Program-made: the position numbers and the translations under genes
Origin: Perlabentimonas sp046542995
GTDB lineage: Bacteria; Bacteroidota; Bacteroidia; Bacteroidales; Tenuifilaceae
Direction of reading: 5' to 3'
Assembly: GCA_046542995.1 (NCBI GenBank)
Contig: JBKHAH010000006.1
Span: 1 to 64,000 of the forward strand
Length of the DNA: 64,000 bases
Shown: piece after piece, positions 44,148 through 53,268 of the stretch
Layout: the number at the start of each line of letters is the position of its first letter
Numbering within the stretch: position 1 is the stretch's first letter
The notes under the pieces: model-generated
What the model was told of the DNA's origin: nothing
Seen by the model: only the letters and a program-made list of their open reading frames with translations
Database searches by the model: none

Positions 44148-44834
44148 CTACAACATTAATTTTACCCGAGTGATATACTTATCAATCTCCCTAGCCTCAG
44201 GAGAATCTGAGTAATCATTCTTTATTGATTCGTACACATTCAAAGCATCAGCATACTTCTCAAGTTCTTCATATACGAGCCCAGCTTTCATAAGGTACAT
44301 CGGAGTGCTAAAATCATTTTCTCCATATTTAGCTGCTCTATCGTAATGCTTAGCACCCTCATCCAAATTATTAAGCTGCACGTAGCAATCACCTAATGCT
44401 CCGTATGCCATTGAGCCTATCATCTTATCGCTTGTGCTAAATTGCTTGAGGTGCTCTATTGCCTCTTCGTACTCACCCAAACCACGATAGCTTATTCCAG
44501 CATAATAATGTGCTAAATTACCAACTTTTGTTGAACTATAGGTATCAATTATATCAATAAATCCAAGGTAATTTCCATCTCCATGTAACGCAAGGTTAAA
44601 CGAATCTTTCTCAAAATACTGTTCAGCAGCAAATATTTGAGATTGGGCATCCTTCTCCATAGGTGCTACGTACAACCTCTTGTATCCAAGGAAGGCACCA
44701 ACAATTAATATAATTGCAAGCACAATAATTGTAAGGCTTTTCTGATTATTCTCAATATACTGCTCCGTCCTGGTTAATGCATTCTCCAATGCTTCTGCAT
44801 TGGTGTCTTGGGTCTCTTTTTTACTCTTTGTCAT
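44148..44834 (-). CDS. membrane-anchored TPR protein (YfgM-like)
   Basis: The protein is 228 aa. A charged N-terminus with one TM (~33-53: LTIIVLAIILIVGAFLGYKR) is followed by TPR repeats from ~55 to the end (for example NLAHYYAGISYRGLGEYEEA). This N-in topology with a periplasmic TPR domain is like YfgM/TPR_21 proteins, which bind the Sec translocon or periplasmic chaperones. The closest named family is inferred from architecture only. Confidence 0.78.
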   Translation of the reverse strand: MTKSKKETQDTNAEALENALTRTEQYIENNQKSLTIIVLAIILIVGAFLGYKRLYVAPMEKDAQSQIFAAEQYFEKDSFNLALHGDGNYLGFIDIIDTYSSTKVGNLAHYYAGISYRGLGEYEEAIEHLKQFSTSDKMIGSMAYGALGDCYVQLNNLDEGAKHYDRAAKYGENDFSTPMYLMKAGLVYEELEKYADALNVYESIKNDYSDSPEAREIDKYITRVKLML

Positions 44835-45080
44835 ACCTATTGGTTAATAAAAATTAATATCAACATTAAACTTTAATCAAACTAATTCTAATATTATATC
44901 CGTTCACATATTAAAAAAAGTACAAGCAAGCGCAAAAGTAATGGTTTTTAGTTTATGTTAAAACATTTAACTTAATATTTTAATCCAATTATTTTAATGA
45001 AAAGATTAGTTCCTTGAGATTATTACTAAAAACATTCCTTTGTGTTCTTTTTTGAGTCCTGTTATTCTTGAATTTCTGAT
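44835..45080. other. intergenic divergent region
   Basis: An AT-rich gap of about 250 bp between the divergent TPR and recF genes. No ORF or strong hairpin was found; promoters for both genes must lie here. Confidence 0.4.
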
Positions 45081-45088
45081 TAACTTTG
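45081..45088 (+). promoter_or_regulatory. -7 box for recF
   Basis: TAACTTTG matches TAnnTTTG, 27 bases before the ATG at 45116. The alternative ATG at 45086 is inside the box. Confidence 0.5.
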
Positions 45089-45115
45089 CATTTTAGTATC
45101 AAGAATCCGTTAATA

Positions 45116-46228
45116 ATGTACCTAAAAAAATACAACTTACTGAATTTTAAATCGTACGATGAGGCTGAACTTGAACTGCACCCAAAAATAAATTGCTTTG
45201 TTGGGAATAATGGCCAAGGTAAAACGAACCTACTCGATGGAATTTTCTACCTTTCAATGTGTAAGAGCAACTTCAACTCAGCCGACTACCAGAACATTCA
45301 GCATAATCAGGAGTTCTTCGTAATTCAAGGCGTTTATGATAGGCAGGGGAAAGATGAGTCAATTTATTGTGCAGTAAAAAAAGATTCCGGGAAAATTTTC
45401 AAAAAGAACGGGAAAGAGTACCAAAGGCTTGCCGATCATATTGGCTTTATCCCAATTGTAATAATTTCCCCCGCCGACGCTTCCTTAATATTAGACGGAA
45501 GTGACGAACGCAGAAAGTATATGAATGGTGTTATATCTCAGTACAATCGAACCTATCTTGAGAACACAATTAAATACAATAAGCTTATAGCCAACAGGAA
45601 TAAGATTCTTAAAGAAAAAGGATTTTCAGGCTCAGGCAGTTTAAGGGAGGTTATTGAGGTTATTGATGAGCAGCTGCAAACATTAGCCACCCCAATATAT
45701 AGCCAAAGGCTTGAGTTTACTCAAAAACTCACTCCCATATTTCAGGAATACTACCAGCAAGTATCCAATGGGGCCGAGCAGGTAGAGCTTGTTTACAAAT
45801 CGCATCTTGCTGATAATAATATGCTTGAACTACTAAGTGAGAGCTACGAAAAGGATAGGATACTACAGTACACAACCAAAGGAATTCACAAGGATGATTT
45901 AACCCTAACGCTTAACGGGAATCCAATAAAAAAGGAGGGGTCACAAGGACAACAAAAAACTTTTCTTATTGCACTCAAACTAGCACAATTCAGTTTTATT
46001 CAGCAAATATCTGGTTTAAAGCCAATTCTGCTACTTGATGACATTTTTGACAAGCTAGACATGATAAGGGTAAAGCAGTTTATTAAGCTGATAGCCAACG
46101 AAAAATTCGGTCAGATATTTATAACCGACACTAATGCTGAGAGAGTGAGTAGCATAATGACCAGCTCTAATATAGAGCATTATATGTATGAGGTTGATAA
46201 CAGCAAAGTGAAAAGTGTTGAACTATGA
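45116..46228 (+). CDS. recF: DNA replication/repair protein RecF
   Basis: The protein is 370 aa from the ATG at 45116 (MYLKKYNLLNFKSYDEAELE), the usual RecF length. The Walker A variant GNNGQGKTNLLDGI, the signature-like block KEGSQGQQKTFLIALKLAQF and Walker B ILLLDDIFDKLD are present. It is an SMC-like ATPase that loads RecA at gaps with RecOR. It overlaps the next gene by 4 bp (ATGA), indicating translational coupling with a DUF721 protein, as in other Bacteroidota. Confidence 0.93.
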   Translation: MYLKKYNLLNFKSYDEAELELHPKINCFVGNNGQGKTNLLDGIFYLSMCKSNFNSADYQNIQHNQEFFVIQGVYDRQGKDESIYCAVKKDSGKIFKKNGKEYQRLADHIGFIPIVIISPADASLILDGSDERRKYMNGVISQYNRTYLENTIKYNKLIANRNKILKEKGFSGSGSLREVIEVIDEQLQTLATPIYSQRLEFTQKLTPIFQEYYQQVSNGAEQVELVYKSHLADNNMLELLSESYEKDRILQYTTKGIHKDDLTLTLNGNPIKKEGSQGQQKTFLIALKLAQFSFIQQISGLKPILLLDDIFDKLDMIRVKQFIKLIANEKFGQIFITDTNAERVSSIMTSSNIEHYMYEVDNSKVKSVEL

Positions 46229-46524
46229 AAAAAGCACGTAAAGAATCGGTAGTATCACTTGGAGATGCAATTAAAGAGTTCCTTAATCAATACAAATACA
46301 GCGGAAAACTGCAGGAGTCTGAGGCAATAAACGCATGGAGTATAGTAATGGGTAAAAACATAAACGCTTTAACCAAATCGGTTTATGTTAGCAGAAAAAG
46401 GCTGGTAGTTCACCTAAAATCATCCGTATTAAGAAATGAACTAATGATGCACAGGTCAAAAATCACCAAAGCAATTAACCTGCATGTTGGAGCAGAAGTA
46501 ATAGAAAATGTTATCCTAAAATAA
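46225..46524 (+). CDS. DUF721 (DciA-like) protein
   Basis: The protein is 99 aa, a single DUF721 domain (LGDAIKEFLNQYKYSGKLQESEAINAW split as LGDAIKEFLNQY then EAINAWSIVMG). The C-terminal strand segment (RRKLVVHLKSSVLRNEL-like) binds DNA in DciA. DciA loads the replicative helicase in many bacteria lacking DnaC, so this gene could serve that role here. Its 4-bp overlap with recF supports a DNA-metabolism function. Confidence 0.85.
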   Translation: MKKARKESVVSLGDAIKEFLNQYKYSGKLQESEAINAWSIVMGKNINALTKSVYVSRKRLVVHLKSSVLRNELMMHRSKITKAINLHVGAEVIENVILK

Positions 46525-46544
46525 TCCCTTAAGACTTCGTGGTT

Positions 46545-46967
46545 CTATTCCAGTATCTCTCTCTCAGCAAAAAAGAAAGACCATTCAACTACCGCATTTT
46601 CCGGACTATCTGCACCATGAATTGCATTTTTAGTAACAGTAGTACCAAAGCGTTTTCTAATGGTGCCCTCAGCGGCATTCTCAGGGTTAGTGGCTCCAAT
46701 TAGCTTCCTAAAGTCCTCAATAGCATTATCCTTTTCAAGCACCATAGCAACAATTGGGCCCGAGCTCATGAAATCAGTTAGCCTTTCGTAAAACTCTTTC
46801 CCTTCGTGTACCCTGTAAAACCTTTTTGCTTCGTAAAGACTTAGCTTGGCCATCCTCATGGCCTTAATGGTAAAACCAGCCTGAGATACCAAGAAAATTA
46901 TCTCGCCGTAATGATTCTCTTTAACTGCCCCTGGCTTAATTAGGGCGAATGTTCTGTTATTCTCCAT
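46545..46967 (-). CDS. ndk: nucleoside diphosphate kinase
   Basis: The protein is 140 aa. The catalytic histidine lies in the NAIHGADSPENA signature (~residue 118). N-terminal RTFALIKPGAVKE and FYERLTDFMSSGPIVAMVLE are the other conserved blocks. It equilibrates NTP pools by phosphohistidine transfer. The gene is convergent with DUF721 and divergent from nrnA, an arrangement (ndk, nrnA, gldI) also seen in Flavobacteriia. Confidence 0.96.
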   Translation of the reverse strand: MENNRTFALIKPGAVKENHYGEIIFLVSQAGFTIKAMRMAKLSLYEAKRFYRVHEGKEFYERLTDFMSSGPIVAMVLEKDNAIEDFRKLIGATNPENAAEGTIRKRFGTTVTKNAIHGADSPENAVVEWSFFFAEREILE

Positions 46968-47011
46968 GAATTTTTAAGATTATGCTACTAAAGTAGGAAC
47001 TTTTTAATTAC

Positions 47012-47019
47012 TATCTTTG
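47012..47019 (+). promoter_or_regulatory. -7 box for the nrnA-FKBP operon
   Basis: TATCTTTG is an exact TAnnTTTG match, 30 bases before the ATG at 47050. It overlaps the alternative ATG at 47017, which is therefore excluded. Confidence 0.6.
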
Positions 47020-47049
47020 CAAATATTTCAATTTTTTAAGAAAATTTCA

Positions 47050-48072
47050 ATGCAAAAAATTTCAGATAACACAATCAATGCAATAGAACTTCTACTTAAA
47101 GAGAAAAAAAACGTTCTTATCGTTTCGCACCATAATCCTGATGGCGATGCCATTGGCTCAATGCTAGGTCTTTGCTATGCTTTGAAGTACAAAGGGATTG
47201 AAGCTAACCTTATTATTCCTAACGAAATCCCTGAATCATTATCATGGTTGCCTGGAGCTGATCAAATTATTAGGTTTAGTAAGCAAAAAGATGTTGCAAA
47301 AAAAGTAATTGCAAATTCGCAGGTAATTTTTGCATTAGATTTTAATGACCCTGAAAGGCTTGAGAAGATGAGCGGCTTATTTACCGAATCTAGTGCTACC
47401 AAAATCTTAATAGACCATCACCCCTCCCCTAAAAATTGTTTTAACCACGTTATCTCAGATACAAACTCCAGCTCTACAGCAGAGCTTGTTTACATATTTA
47501 CAACCATGCTTAATCATGGTATAGTAACTGATGTTAAGGGGGCCACATGCCTCTTTACAGGTATCATGACCGATACCGGCTCTTTCAGCTACGGATGTAA
47601 TAATCCGAGAACTTTCGAAGTGGTTGGTGCGCTTGTTAAGCAAGGGGTAAACATTGAAAATGTACAGCAGCAGGTTTATAACAATTTTACCGAAGGGAGA
47701 ATGCGTCTGGTAGGGTACTCCTTATCTAACAAATTAAAGGTTTTTCCGGAGTACCAAACGGCCTTTATTTCCTTAACAAGAGACGAGCTGAATAGTTTCA
47801 ATTACAAGATTGGTGATACCGAGGGGCTTGTAAATTACCCCCTCTCAATAAAAGGGATTATTTTTTCGGCCCTTTTTGTTGAGAACACAGACTATATCAA
47901 GGTCTCATTACGTTCAAAAGGAAAGTTCCCTGCAAATAAAATTTGTGAGAAATATTTTTCGGGAGGTGGTCACATGAATGCTGCTGGAGGTAAGTCTTTT
48001 GCCTCCATGGAGGAAACAGAAGCTAAGTTTGTGCGTATCCTTAAAGAATACAAAAAAGACCTGTACAAATGA
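47050..48072 (+). CDS. nrnA: DHH-family phosphoesterase, NrnA-like
   Basis: The protein is 340 aa from the ATG at 47050. The DHH domain has VSHHNPDGDAIGS near the N-terminus and ILIDHHPSP (DHH motif). A DHHA1 domain with the GGGHMNAAGGK motif near the C-terminus is present. NrnA degrades nanoRNA (2-5 nt) and dephosphorylates pAp. Its stop overlaps the next gene (start 48069) by 4 bp, coupling it to the FKBP lipoprotein genes; it is first in that operon. Confidence 0.92.
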   Translation: MQKISDNTINAIELLLKEKKNVLIVSHHNPDGDAIGSMLGLCYALKYKGIEANLIIPNEIPESLSWLPGADQIIRFSKQKDVAKKVIANSQVIFALDFNDPERLEKMSGLFTESSATKILIDHHPSPKNCFNHVISDTNSSSTAELVYIFTTMLNHGIVTDVKGATCLFTGIMTDTGSFSYGCNNPRTFEVVGALVKQGVNIENVQQQVYNNFTEGRMRLVGYSLSNKLKVFPEYQTAFISLTRDELNSFNYKIGDTEGLVNYPLSIKGIIFSALFVENTDYIKVSLRSKGKFPANKICEKYFSGGGHMNAAGGKSFASMEETEAKFVRILKEYKKDLYK

Positions 48073-48608
48073 GAATATATATCCTAAACACAATCGGCCT
48101 TATTTTTATTATACTCCTTAGTTCTGGATGCAGACAGAATTCTGAGAAAAACCCATCTACAAGCATGGCGGAGGCAAAAAAGAATATGGAAAAAATTAAC
48201 AAGGTGCTTGTAGATAAGGATAAGGAGAAGATTGAAGCCTACATTGAACGTAGGAAAATCAATGGAATGAAAGAGAACAACTCGGGTTTATATTACCTTA
48301 TATGGGGAGAGAGCAAAGGGCCAAAAGTAAAGACAGGTAATATCGTAATTCTGGATTTTAACGTATCCCTACTCGATGGTACCCTTTGTTACAGTTCCAA
48401 AGATTCTGAACCTAAAAAGTTTCAGGTAGGTCAGGGTGGCGTTGAATCTGGTTTAGAAATGGCCGTTCTCCTAATGCATAAGGGAGAAAAAGGGAAGTTT
48501 ATAATGCCACCTCACCTTGGACACGGCCTGCTCGGCGATAACGAGAAAATTCCACCACTGGCTACTCTGGTTTACGATGTTGAGATTCTTGACGTAATTG
48601 AATATTAG
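48069..48608 (+). CDS. FKBP-type prolyl isomerase lipoprotein, GldI-like
   Basis: The protein is 179 aa. The lipobox (IILLSSGC, Cys ~21) is followed by a helical segment (MAEAKKNMEKINKVLVDKDKE), then one FKBP domain (~75-178) with SGLYYLIWGESKGPKVKTGN and GLEMAVLLMHKGEKGKFIMP. The pattern of long helix, free-standing FKBP and N-terminal Cys matches GldI, a gliding-motility-associated isomerase. The ndk-nrnA-gldI neighbourhood is also the one found in Flavobacteriia. Several FKBP pocket aromatics differ from canonical, so isomerase activity is not certain. Confidence 0.75.
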   Translation: MRIYILNTIGLIFIILLSSGCRQNSEKNPSTSMAEAKKNMEKINKVLVDKDKEKIEAYIERRKINGMKENNSGLYYLIWGESKGPKVKTGNIVILDFNVSLLDGTLCYSSKDSEPKKFQVGQGGVESGLEMAVLLMHKGEKGKFIMPPHLGHGLLGDNEKIPPLATLVYDVEILDVIEY

Positions 48609-48658
48609 TTCTTTTTAATTACTTTTACACAAAATTGAAAGTCCAAACATTTTACCCC

Positions 48659-49543
48659 ATGAAAAGAATAGCATACTTATTTCTCATCCCTTTATTAATA
48701 TTTATCCTAAGCAGCTGTAATAATGAGTCGAAGGAATTTTCTGGCTTTTCTGTTACCAAAACTGATATCCACTACAAACTAATTACCATAGGTGATGATG
48801 ATAAACTGGCAGAACTATCAAACTATGTTACCGTTTCCATATCATATAGAACCCTCAACGATTCCACCTTTTTTCATGGCGTTAGAACTTTCCAACTAAC
48901 AGAGCCACAATTCCCAGGCTCAATTGACGAGTGTTTTTTAATGCTGGCACAAGGCGACAGCGCCGCATTCTACATATCTGCTAACGATTTTTTTACCAAA
49001 ACCATTGAAACACATACTCCCAATTTTATTAAGGATGATGATTACATGCGAGTAGATATCAAAATGCTTAATATTTTTGAGGAGAAAGAATACTTACAGG
49101 CAAAGGAAGCATTCATGCACTGGATTGAGGATTTTGGTGAATATGAGCAGGTTCTTCTAAAACAGTATGTTGAAGATCAGGATTTTGATTTTCAACCTAC
49201 AGAATCAGGCCTTCACTACATCCCCCTTCAAAAAGGTTACGGAAACCCAATTCAGGAGGGCGATACGATTACAGTTCATTATGAAGGCCGCTTTTTTAAC
49301 GACAAGTATTTCGACTCAACTCGCAAGCGCGATGAGCCTTTCCAATTTGTATATGGCCAAAAATGGCAGGTTGTTCCTGGACTTGAAGAGGCCATTGGAA
49401 TGATGTACCCTGGTGAAAAATCGCTATTCATCATTCCGTCACATCTTGCTTTTGGTCAGGGTGGCAGCTCAACTGGGATAGTTCCAGCTTTTACTCCTGT
49501 AATTTTTGAGGTTGAAATAATTGAAGTAAAGCCCCGAGATTAA
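48659..49543 (+). CDS. FKBP-type prolyl isomerase lipoprotein, two modules
   Basis: The protein is 294 aa from the ATG at 48659 (MKRIAYLFLIPLLIFILSSC), a clear lipobox SSC. The N-terminal half (~25-165) is a degenerate FKBP-like module, and the C-terminal half (~185-290) is canonical: ITVHYEGRFF, FDSTRKRDEPFQF, VVPGLEEAIGMMYPGEKS, FGQGG and a closing VIFEVEIIEV. It would act as a periplasmic or outer-membrane PPIase. The stop overlaps the next ATG by one base, so it is coupled. Confidence 0.85.
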   Translation: MKRIAYLFLIPLLIFILSSCNNESKEFSGFSVTKTDIHYKLITIGDDDKLAELSNYVTVSISYRTLNDSTFFHGVRTFQLTEPQFPGSIDECFLMLAQGDSAAFYISANDFFTKTIETHTPNFIKDDDYMRVDIKMLNIFEEKEYLQAKEAFMHWIEDFGEYEQVLLKQYVEDQDFDFQPTESGLHYIPLQKGYGNPIQEGDTITVHYEGRFFNDKYFDSTRKRDEPFQFVYGQKWQVVPGLEEAIGMMYPGEKSLFIIPSHLAFGQGGSSTGIVPAFTPVIFEVEIIEVKPRD

Positions 49544-50448
49544 TGTACAAATTAGCAATATTATTTTTTCTCATCACTCTGTTTCTGTTTAATGCCTGTG
49601 AAGGCTCCTTGGATGATGAAAAACGTGCCGATAATGAGGCGCAAATTGAGAACTTTATATCAACCAACAATCTGGAGTACGTTAAGGAGAATGGTGTTTA
49701 TCACGCAATCCAAAATAAAGGGTTTGGCTATAAGGTTAGCAGCGGTGATTCTTTAGCATTCTATTATATTGGGTACACCCTTGACGGAGTGGTTTTTGAT
49801 ACAAATATTCAGGAGGTAGCAGAAGAGGAAAACCTAGATACTTCTATCAGAGATTTTAAACCCCTTGTAGTTAATGAGAACTCCAACAATCTTATTGAGG
49901 GTCTCCAAAGAGGTTTATCGCTTTGCCGGCAGGGTGAGTACGCAACCATACTATTTCCCTCAAATTTAGGTTTTGGGGAGCAAAGCATGGGACCCATCCC
50001 CGAATGGTCAGCCTTGGCATACGATATCTTCATAATTTACGTTAAAAATGAGCAAATAGAGGAAGAGCAAAATATTATAAGTAACTTTGTAGCCAGCTCT
50101 GCAGGATTTAGTCAGGATAGCTTAACGGGTGCCTTTAAAAGATATTTAGTTGAGCACGCTGAGGATACCTTGCCAGGCATAAACATTGACGACACCATAT
50201 ATGGTTACTATAAGGAGGAAACTTTAGCTGGAGAGTTGCTAAGTGAGACCGATCCCGAAGGGCAGGAAATTGTTCTAAATACAGATGAACTAACAGAAGG
50301 GATTGTTTTTGGTTTTTTGATGCTAAAACCCGAAGAGAAGATTCAGCTGGTGGTATCATCAGCAATGGGATACGGAAACATAGGGAATGAAGATGTAGCA
50401 CCATACACTCCGCTGCTTTACGAATTAAGATTAGATAGCATAAAATAA
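49543..50448 (+). CDS. FKBP-type lipoprotein, two modules
   Basis: The protein is 301 aa with lipobox FNAC (Cys ~19). Module one (~35-165) is recognisable as FKBP: GDSLAFYYIGYTLDGVVFDT, LIEGLQRGLSLCRQGE, FPSNLGFGE. Module two (~190-300) keeps only the late strands (GFLMLKPEEKIQLVVSSAMGYG). Catalytic pocket residues are partly altered. It follows directly on the previous FKBP lipoprotein and precedes another with the same two-module plan, which points to gene duplication. Confidence 0.8.
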   Translation: MYKLAILFFLITLFLFNACEGSLDDEKRADNEAQIENFISTNNLEYVKENGVYHAIQNKGFGYKVSSGDSLAFYYIGYTLDGVVFDTNIQEVAEEENLDTSIRDFKPLVVNENSNNLIEGLQRGLSLCRQGEYATILFPSNLGFGEQSMGPIPEWSALAYDIFIIYVKNEQIEEEQNIISNFVASSAGFSQDSLTGAFKRYLVEHAEDTLPGINIDDTIYGYYKEETLAGELLSETDPEGQEIVLNTDELTEGIVFGFLMLKPEEKIQLVVSSAMGYGNIGNEDVAPYTPLLYELRLDSIK

Positions 50449-50463
50449 TAAATTGATTTTAGT

Positions 50464-51489
50464 ATGACCATTAAGAAGTTTATTTTTTCAGTAATTACAT
50501 TAGGCTTTATAGCCTTAATCTCATGCGAAGAGGAGGTTGACAACAGAGAATCCGATGAACTCATCCGACTTGAAGCATACATGAATATTCATTATCCTGA
50601 TGTTGAGCCAACTGCATCAGGTCTCTACTACATTCCAATTTCCGAGGGCGATGGGGCCTCACCGGAGGCAGGAAACTACCTGCTTTTCGAAATTACCGGG
50701 CAAAATTTGGATGGGGATGTTTTTGAAACTACCATTGAGCATACCGCCTACCTGCATGATATTATAAGTCCAAAAACAAGGTACGCACCAAAATTCAGAA
50801 AATTTAAAGATGAGGAAGATCCTATAATAGAGGGTTTATCCGAAGGGTTCTCTTACATGCACGAGGGCGATAGCGTTCGCCTAATCATGCCATCAAGCCT
50901 TGCCTACGGCTCTACAAGATACCAAGGCCTTAAGCCTTTTTCTTCAGTAATTTATGACGTGAAGCTTAAAAGAATAATAACCAACCCCGAGGCCTACGAG
51001 CAAGAACTTATTACTAACTATATCAATGAGAATTACCCATTAGAACCTAGCGAGTATCTACAGAACGGAATATACCTGTTGGAAGGGCCAACAGCAAGCA
51101 ACCATCAAAAAGAGGACGAGGAGAATACTGAGCCACAACCCATTGTGGACGGCGATAAGGTGAGCCTTTACTACACCGGCTCCCTAGTTGATAGCTGGAT
51201 TTTTGACACCAATGATATGGAGGTGGCACAGGAAAACAATATCTACGAATCCGATAACGATTATGCCCCGCTCAGCGTTACCGTTGGGGAGGAAGGATTC
51301 ATTGAGGGTTTCTCTTTAGCTTTGGAGATATTACAAACCCACAGCACTGCTAAAGTAATTATTCCAAGCGAATACGGTTACGGAGAGGAAGGAACCGAAA
51401 CGATTCCACCATACTCACCGCTTATATTTGACCTTGAAATCCTTTCAAAATCAGATTCCGACGATTCGGGAGATGAGCCTGAGGAGTAA
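50464..51489 (+). CDS. FKBP-type lipoprotein, two modules
   Basis: The protein is 341 aa with lipobox LISC (Cys ~21) then EEE. Module one (~40-175: ASGLYYIPISEGDGASPE, FETTIEHTAYLHD, IIEGLSEGFSYMHEGDS) and module two (~185-330: KVSLYYTGSLVDSWIFDTND, FIEGFSLALEIL, YGYGEEGT) are both FKBP-like. It ends with an acidic tail (SDSDDSGDEPEE). It is the last gene of the run and is followed by a terminator embedded in the convergent gene. Confidence 0.82.
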   Translation: MTIKKFIFSVITLGFIALISCEEEVDNRESDELIRLEAYMNIHYPDVEPTASGLYYIPISEGDGASPEAGNYLLFEITGQNLDGDVFETTIEHTAYLHDIISPKTRYAPKFRKFKDEEDPIIEGLSEGFSYMHEGDSVRLIMPSSLAYGSTRYQGLKPFSSVIYDVKLKRIITNPEAYEQELITNYINENYPLEPSEYLQNGIYLLEGPTASNHQKEDEENTEPQPIVDGDKVSLYYTGSLVDSWIFDTNDMEVAQENNIYESDNDYAPLSVTVGEEGFIEGFSLALEILQTHSTAKVIIPSEYGYGEEGTETIPPYSPLIFDLEILSKSDSDDSGDEPEE

Positions 51490-51494
51490 AAATA

Positions 51495-52202
51495 TTAGAA
51501 AGCTTGAATACCAAAAATGCTCGGCCGCTTATGTAGGTCGGGCATTTCTTTTTTCCATTCCTTCGCCATTTTTGTTACAGTGAATTCTGATGGTAGGGTC
51601 AAATCGCACGAAACATGAATCAGCGTGCTGGGCTTAAGCGTGCTTACCAATGCCTGCATTAGCTGGTTATTACGGTAAGGCGTTTCAATAAAGAATTGCG
51701 ATTGCTTAAAATCTCCAGAGATTTTCTCTAGTTGACGAATTTGCTTACTCCTCTCAGGTTCTTTAATTGGAAGATAACCAACAAATGCAAAATTTTGCCC
51801 ATTCAAACCGCTAGCCATTAATGCAAGAGTCACGCTACTAGGACCAGTTAACGGTACAATCTGAATACCCTTTGCATGAGCAACCGCAATAAGGTTTGCG
51901 CCCGGGTCAGCCACTGCGGGCAAACCAGCCTCGGAAACAATCCCAACATCATCACCCTGCATTATTGGCGTTAAAAGCTTTGAAATATCCTCCTGCTTGG
52001 TATGCTTATTAAGCAATTCAAACTTTAATTCTGTAATGGGTACAGGCATGCCTACTCGCGATAAGTACCTGCGAGCAGTTCTAATATCTTCGGCTAAAAA
52101 ACATCTGAGCTCTCTCAGTTTGTTTAGCACGAAACTTGGGATAACATCCTCAGGGTTATCTCCACCTAAAGTGGATGGAATTAGGTATAATTTGCCCAGC
52201 AT
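51495..52202 (-). CDS. rsmI: RsmI-like SAM-dependent methyltransferase
   Basis: The protein is 235 aa. GKLYLIPSTLGGDNPEDVIP, AEDIRTARRYLSRVG, VGIVSEAGLPAVADPGANLI and VPLTGPSSVTLALMASGL define the tetrapyrrole-methylase fold of the RsmI group. The C-terminal FIETPYRNN motif is characteristic. RsmI 2'-O-methylates C1402 of 16S rRNA. This version is shorter than the ~280-aa E. coli enzyme and represents the Bacteroidota short branch, so the exact substrate is less certain. Its 3' end is overlapped by a plus-strand terminator. Confidence 0.85.
   Translation of the reverse strand: MLGKLYLIPSTLGGDNPEDVIPSFVLNKLRELRCFLAEDIRTARRYLSRVGMPVPITELKFELLNKHTKQEDISKLLTPIMQGDDVGIVSEAGLPAVADPGANLIAVAHAKGIQIVPLTGPSSVTLALMASGLNGQNFAFVGYLPIKEPERSKQIRQLEKISGDFKQSQFFIETPYRNNQLMQALVSTLKPSTLIHVSCDLTLPSEFTVTKMAKEWKKEMPDLHKRPSIFGIQAF
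51515..51555 (+). terminator. intrinsic terminator of the FKBP operon inside the rsmI 3' end
   Basis: The 12-bp stem AAATGCTCGGCC (51515-51526) with GGTCGGGCATTT (51536-51547) forms on the plus-strand RNA with two G-U pairs, then CTTTTTT. It lies within the last codons of the convergent methyltransferase gene, 25 bases beyond the FKBP stop. Confidence 0.75.
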
Positions 52203-52321
52203 TTTTTTTTGTAAAATTAAAAAAAGTTAGAATAACTAAACCTTTCCTTAACATGAAATACCCAATAAATAAACTTGTTTCAATTATTGATGTTATCTTT
52301 GGGACACTTAAAAAGGATTGA

Positions 52322-53233
52322 ATGAACTTTATTAAATCAATACTCCTCAATAGAAATTTTATACTAATACTTGCTGTAATTGCAGGTCTTACCATTGGTG
52401 ATTATGCTCACTACCTAAAGGATTACAACATCTATATACTTGGAGTAACCATGACATTCTCCATGACAGGCTTAGACCTACGCCTAATAAACAGTTTCAA
52501 AAAGGTACTAAAGCCTTTTACCATGGGAATTTTGTTAAACTACTTTGTGTTTGGCGCCATAATGCTACCATTAGCATGGTTTTTAATGCCAACAAAAGAG
52601 CTTTTCTATGGATTTGTTGTAATAATTGCTGCTCCCCCCGGTGTTGCAATAATACCCTTCTCCCATATTTTAAAAGGCAGGGTTGATTATGCAATAATTG
52701 GCGTTACCGGTGCTTTTATCGCATCTGTTTTCCTCGCTCCCTTCATAGTGGAAACTTTTGCAAAAAGTGAAGGCATAAAATCTACTGAGATTTTTATAAC
52801 CATGGTAAAGCTGGTAATCGTTCCGCTAATTATAGCGCAAATCCTTCGCATTAAAGAGGTTGCTCCCATCGTTTTTTACATTAGGGGGCGTGTTGTAGAT
52901 TTTGGTTTTGCCCTAATAATTTTTGTGGCGGTTGGACTAAACCGTCAGGTGTTTTTTACAAACCCGCAACTTTTAGCCCTTGTAGTAACTACGCTAGCCC
53001 TTAGCATTTTTGGTCTTGGAATTCTTCATCAATTTGTTTTAAAAAAAATGGGTGTATCCTACCCCACAATGATTACCCAAAACATGCTAACGACCATAAA
53101 AAGCTCTGGGTTCTCTGTTTTTACTGCGCTAACACTTTTTGGTCAGAAAGCTGCAATACCATCAGCTGTTCTTGCTGTTATGGTACTTTTGTACCTAATT
53201 TTCTTATCTTTGAGATTCGAAAGGAAAAAATAG
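52322..53233 (+). CDS. bile acid:sodium symporter (BASS) family protein
   Basis: The protein is 303 aa with about ten TM segments. The ordering GVTMTFSMTGLDLRLINSFKK, FVVIIAAPPGVAIIPFSHIL and LTTIKSSGFSVFTALTLFG fits the BASS/arsenite-permease fold with duplicated five-helix units. Substrate is unknown; members carry organic anions, pantothenate or pyruvate with Na+. It begins a plus-strand run with the MBL hydrolase. Confidence 0.82.
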   Translation: MNFIKSILLNRNFILILAVIAGLTIGDYAHYLKDYNIYILGVTMTFSMTGLDLRLINSFKKVLKPFTMGILLNYFVFGAIMLPLAWFLMPTKELFYGFVVIIAAPPGVAIIPFSHILKGRVDYAIIGVTGAFIASVFLAPFIVETFAKSEGIKSTEIFITMVKLVIVPLIIAQILRIKEVAPIVFYIRGRVVDFGFALIIFVAVGLNRQVFFTNPQLLALVVTTLALSIFGLGILHQFVLKKMGVSYPTMITQNMLTTIKSSGFSVFTALTLFGQKAAIPSAVLAVMVLLYLIFLSLRFERKK

Positions 53234-53268
53234 TTGTAGGAAAATAATATCTAATTCCACCGTAACTC

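Noticed and set aside
45086..45115. recF start at the ATG at 45086
   Set aside because: The ATG is inside the -7 box TAACTTTG; the family length fits 45116.
47017..47049. Extended NrnA N-terminus
   Set aside because: It overlaps the -7 box TATCTTTG; the ATG at 47050 fits the family.
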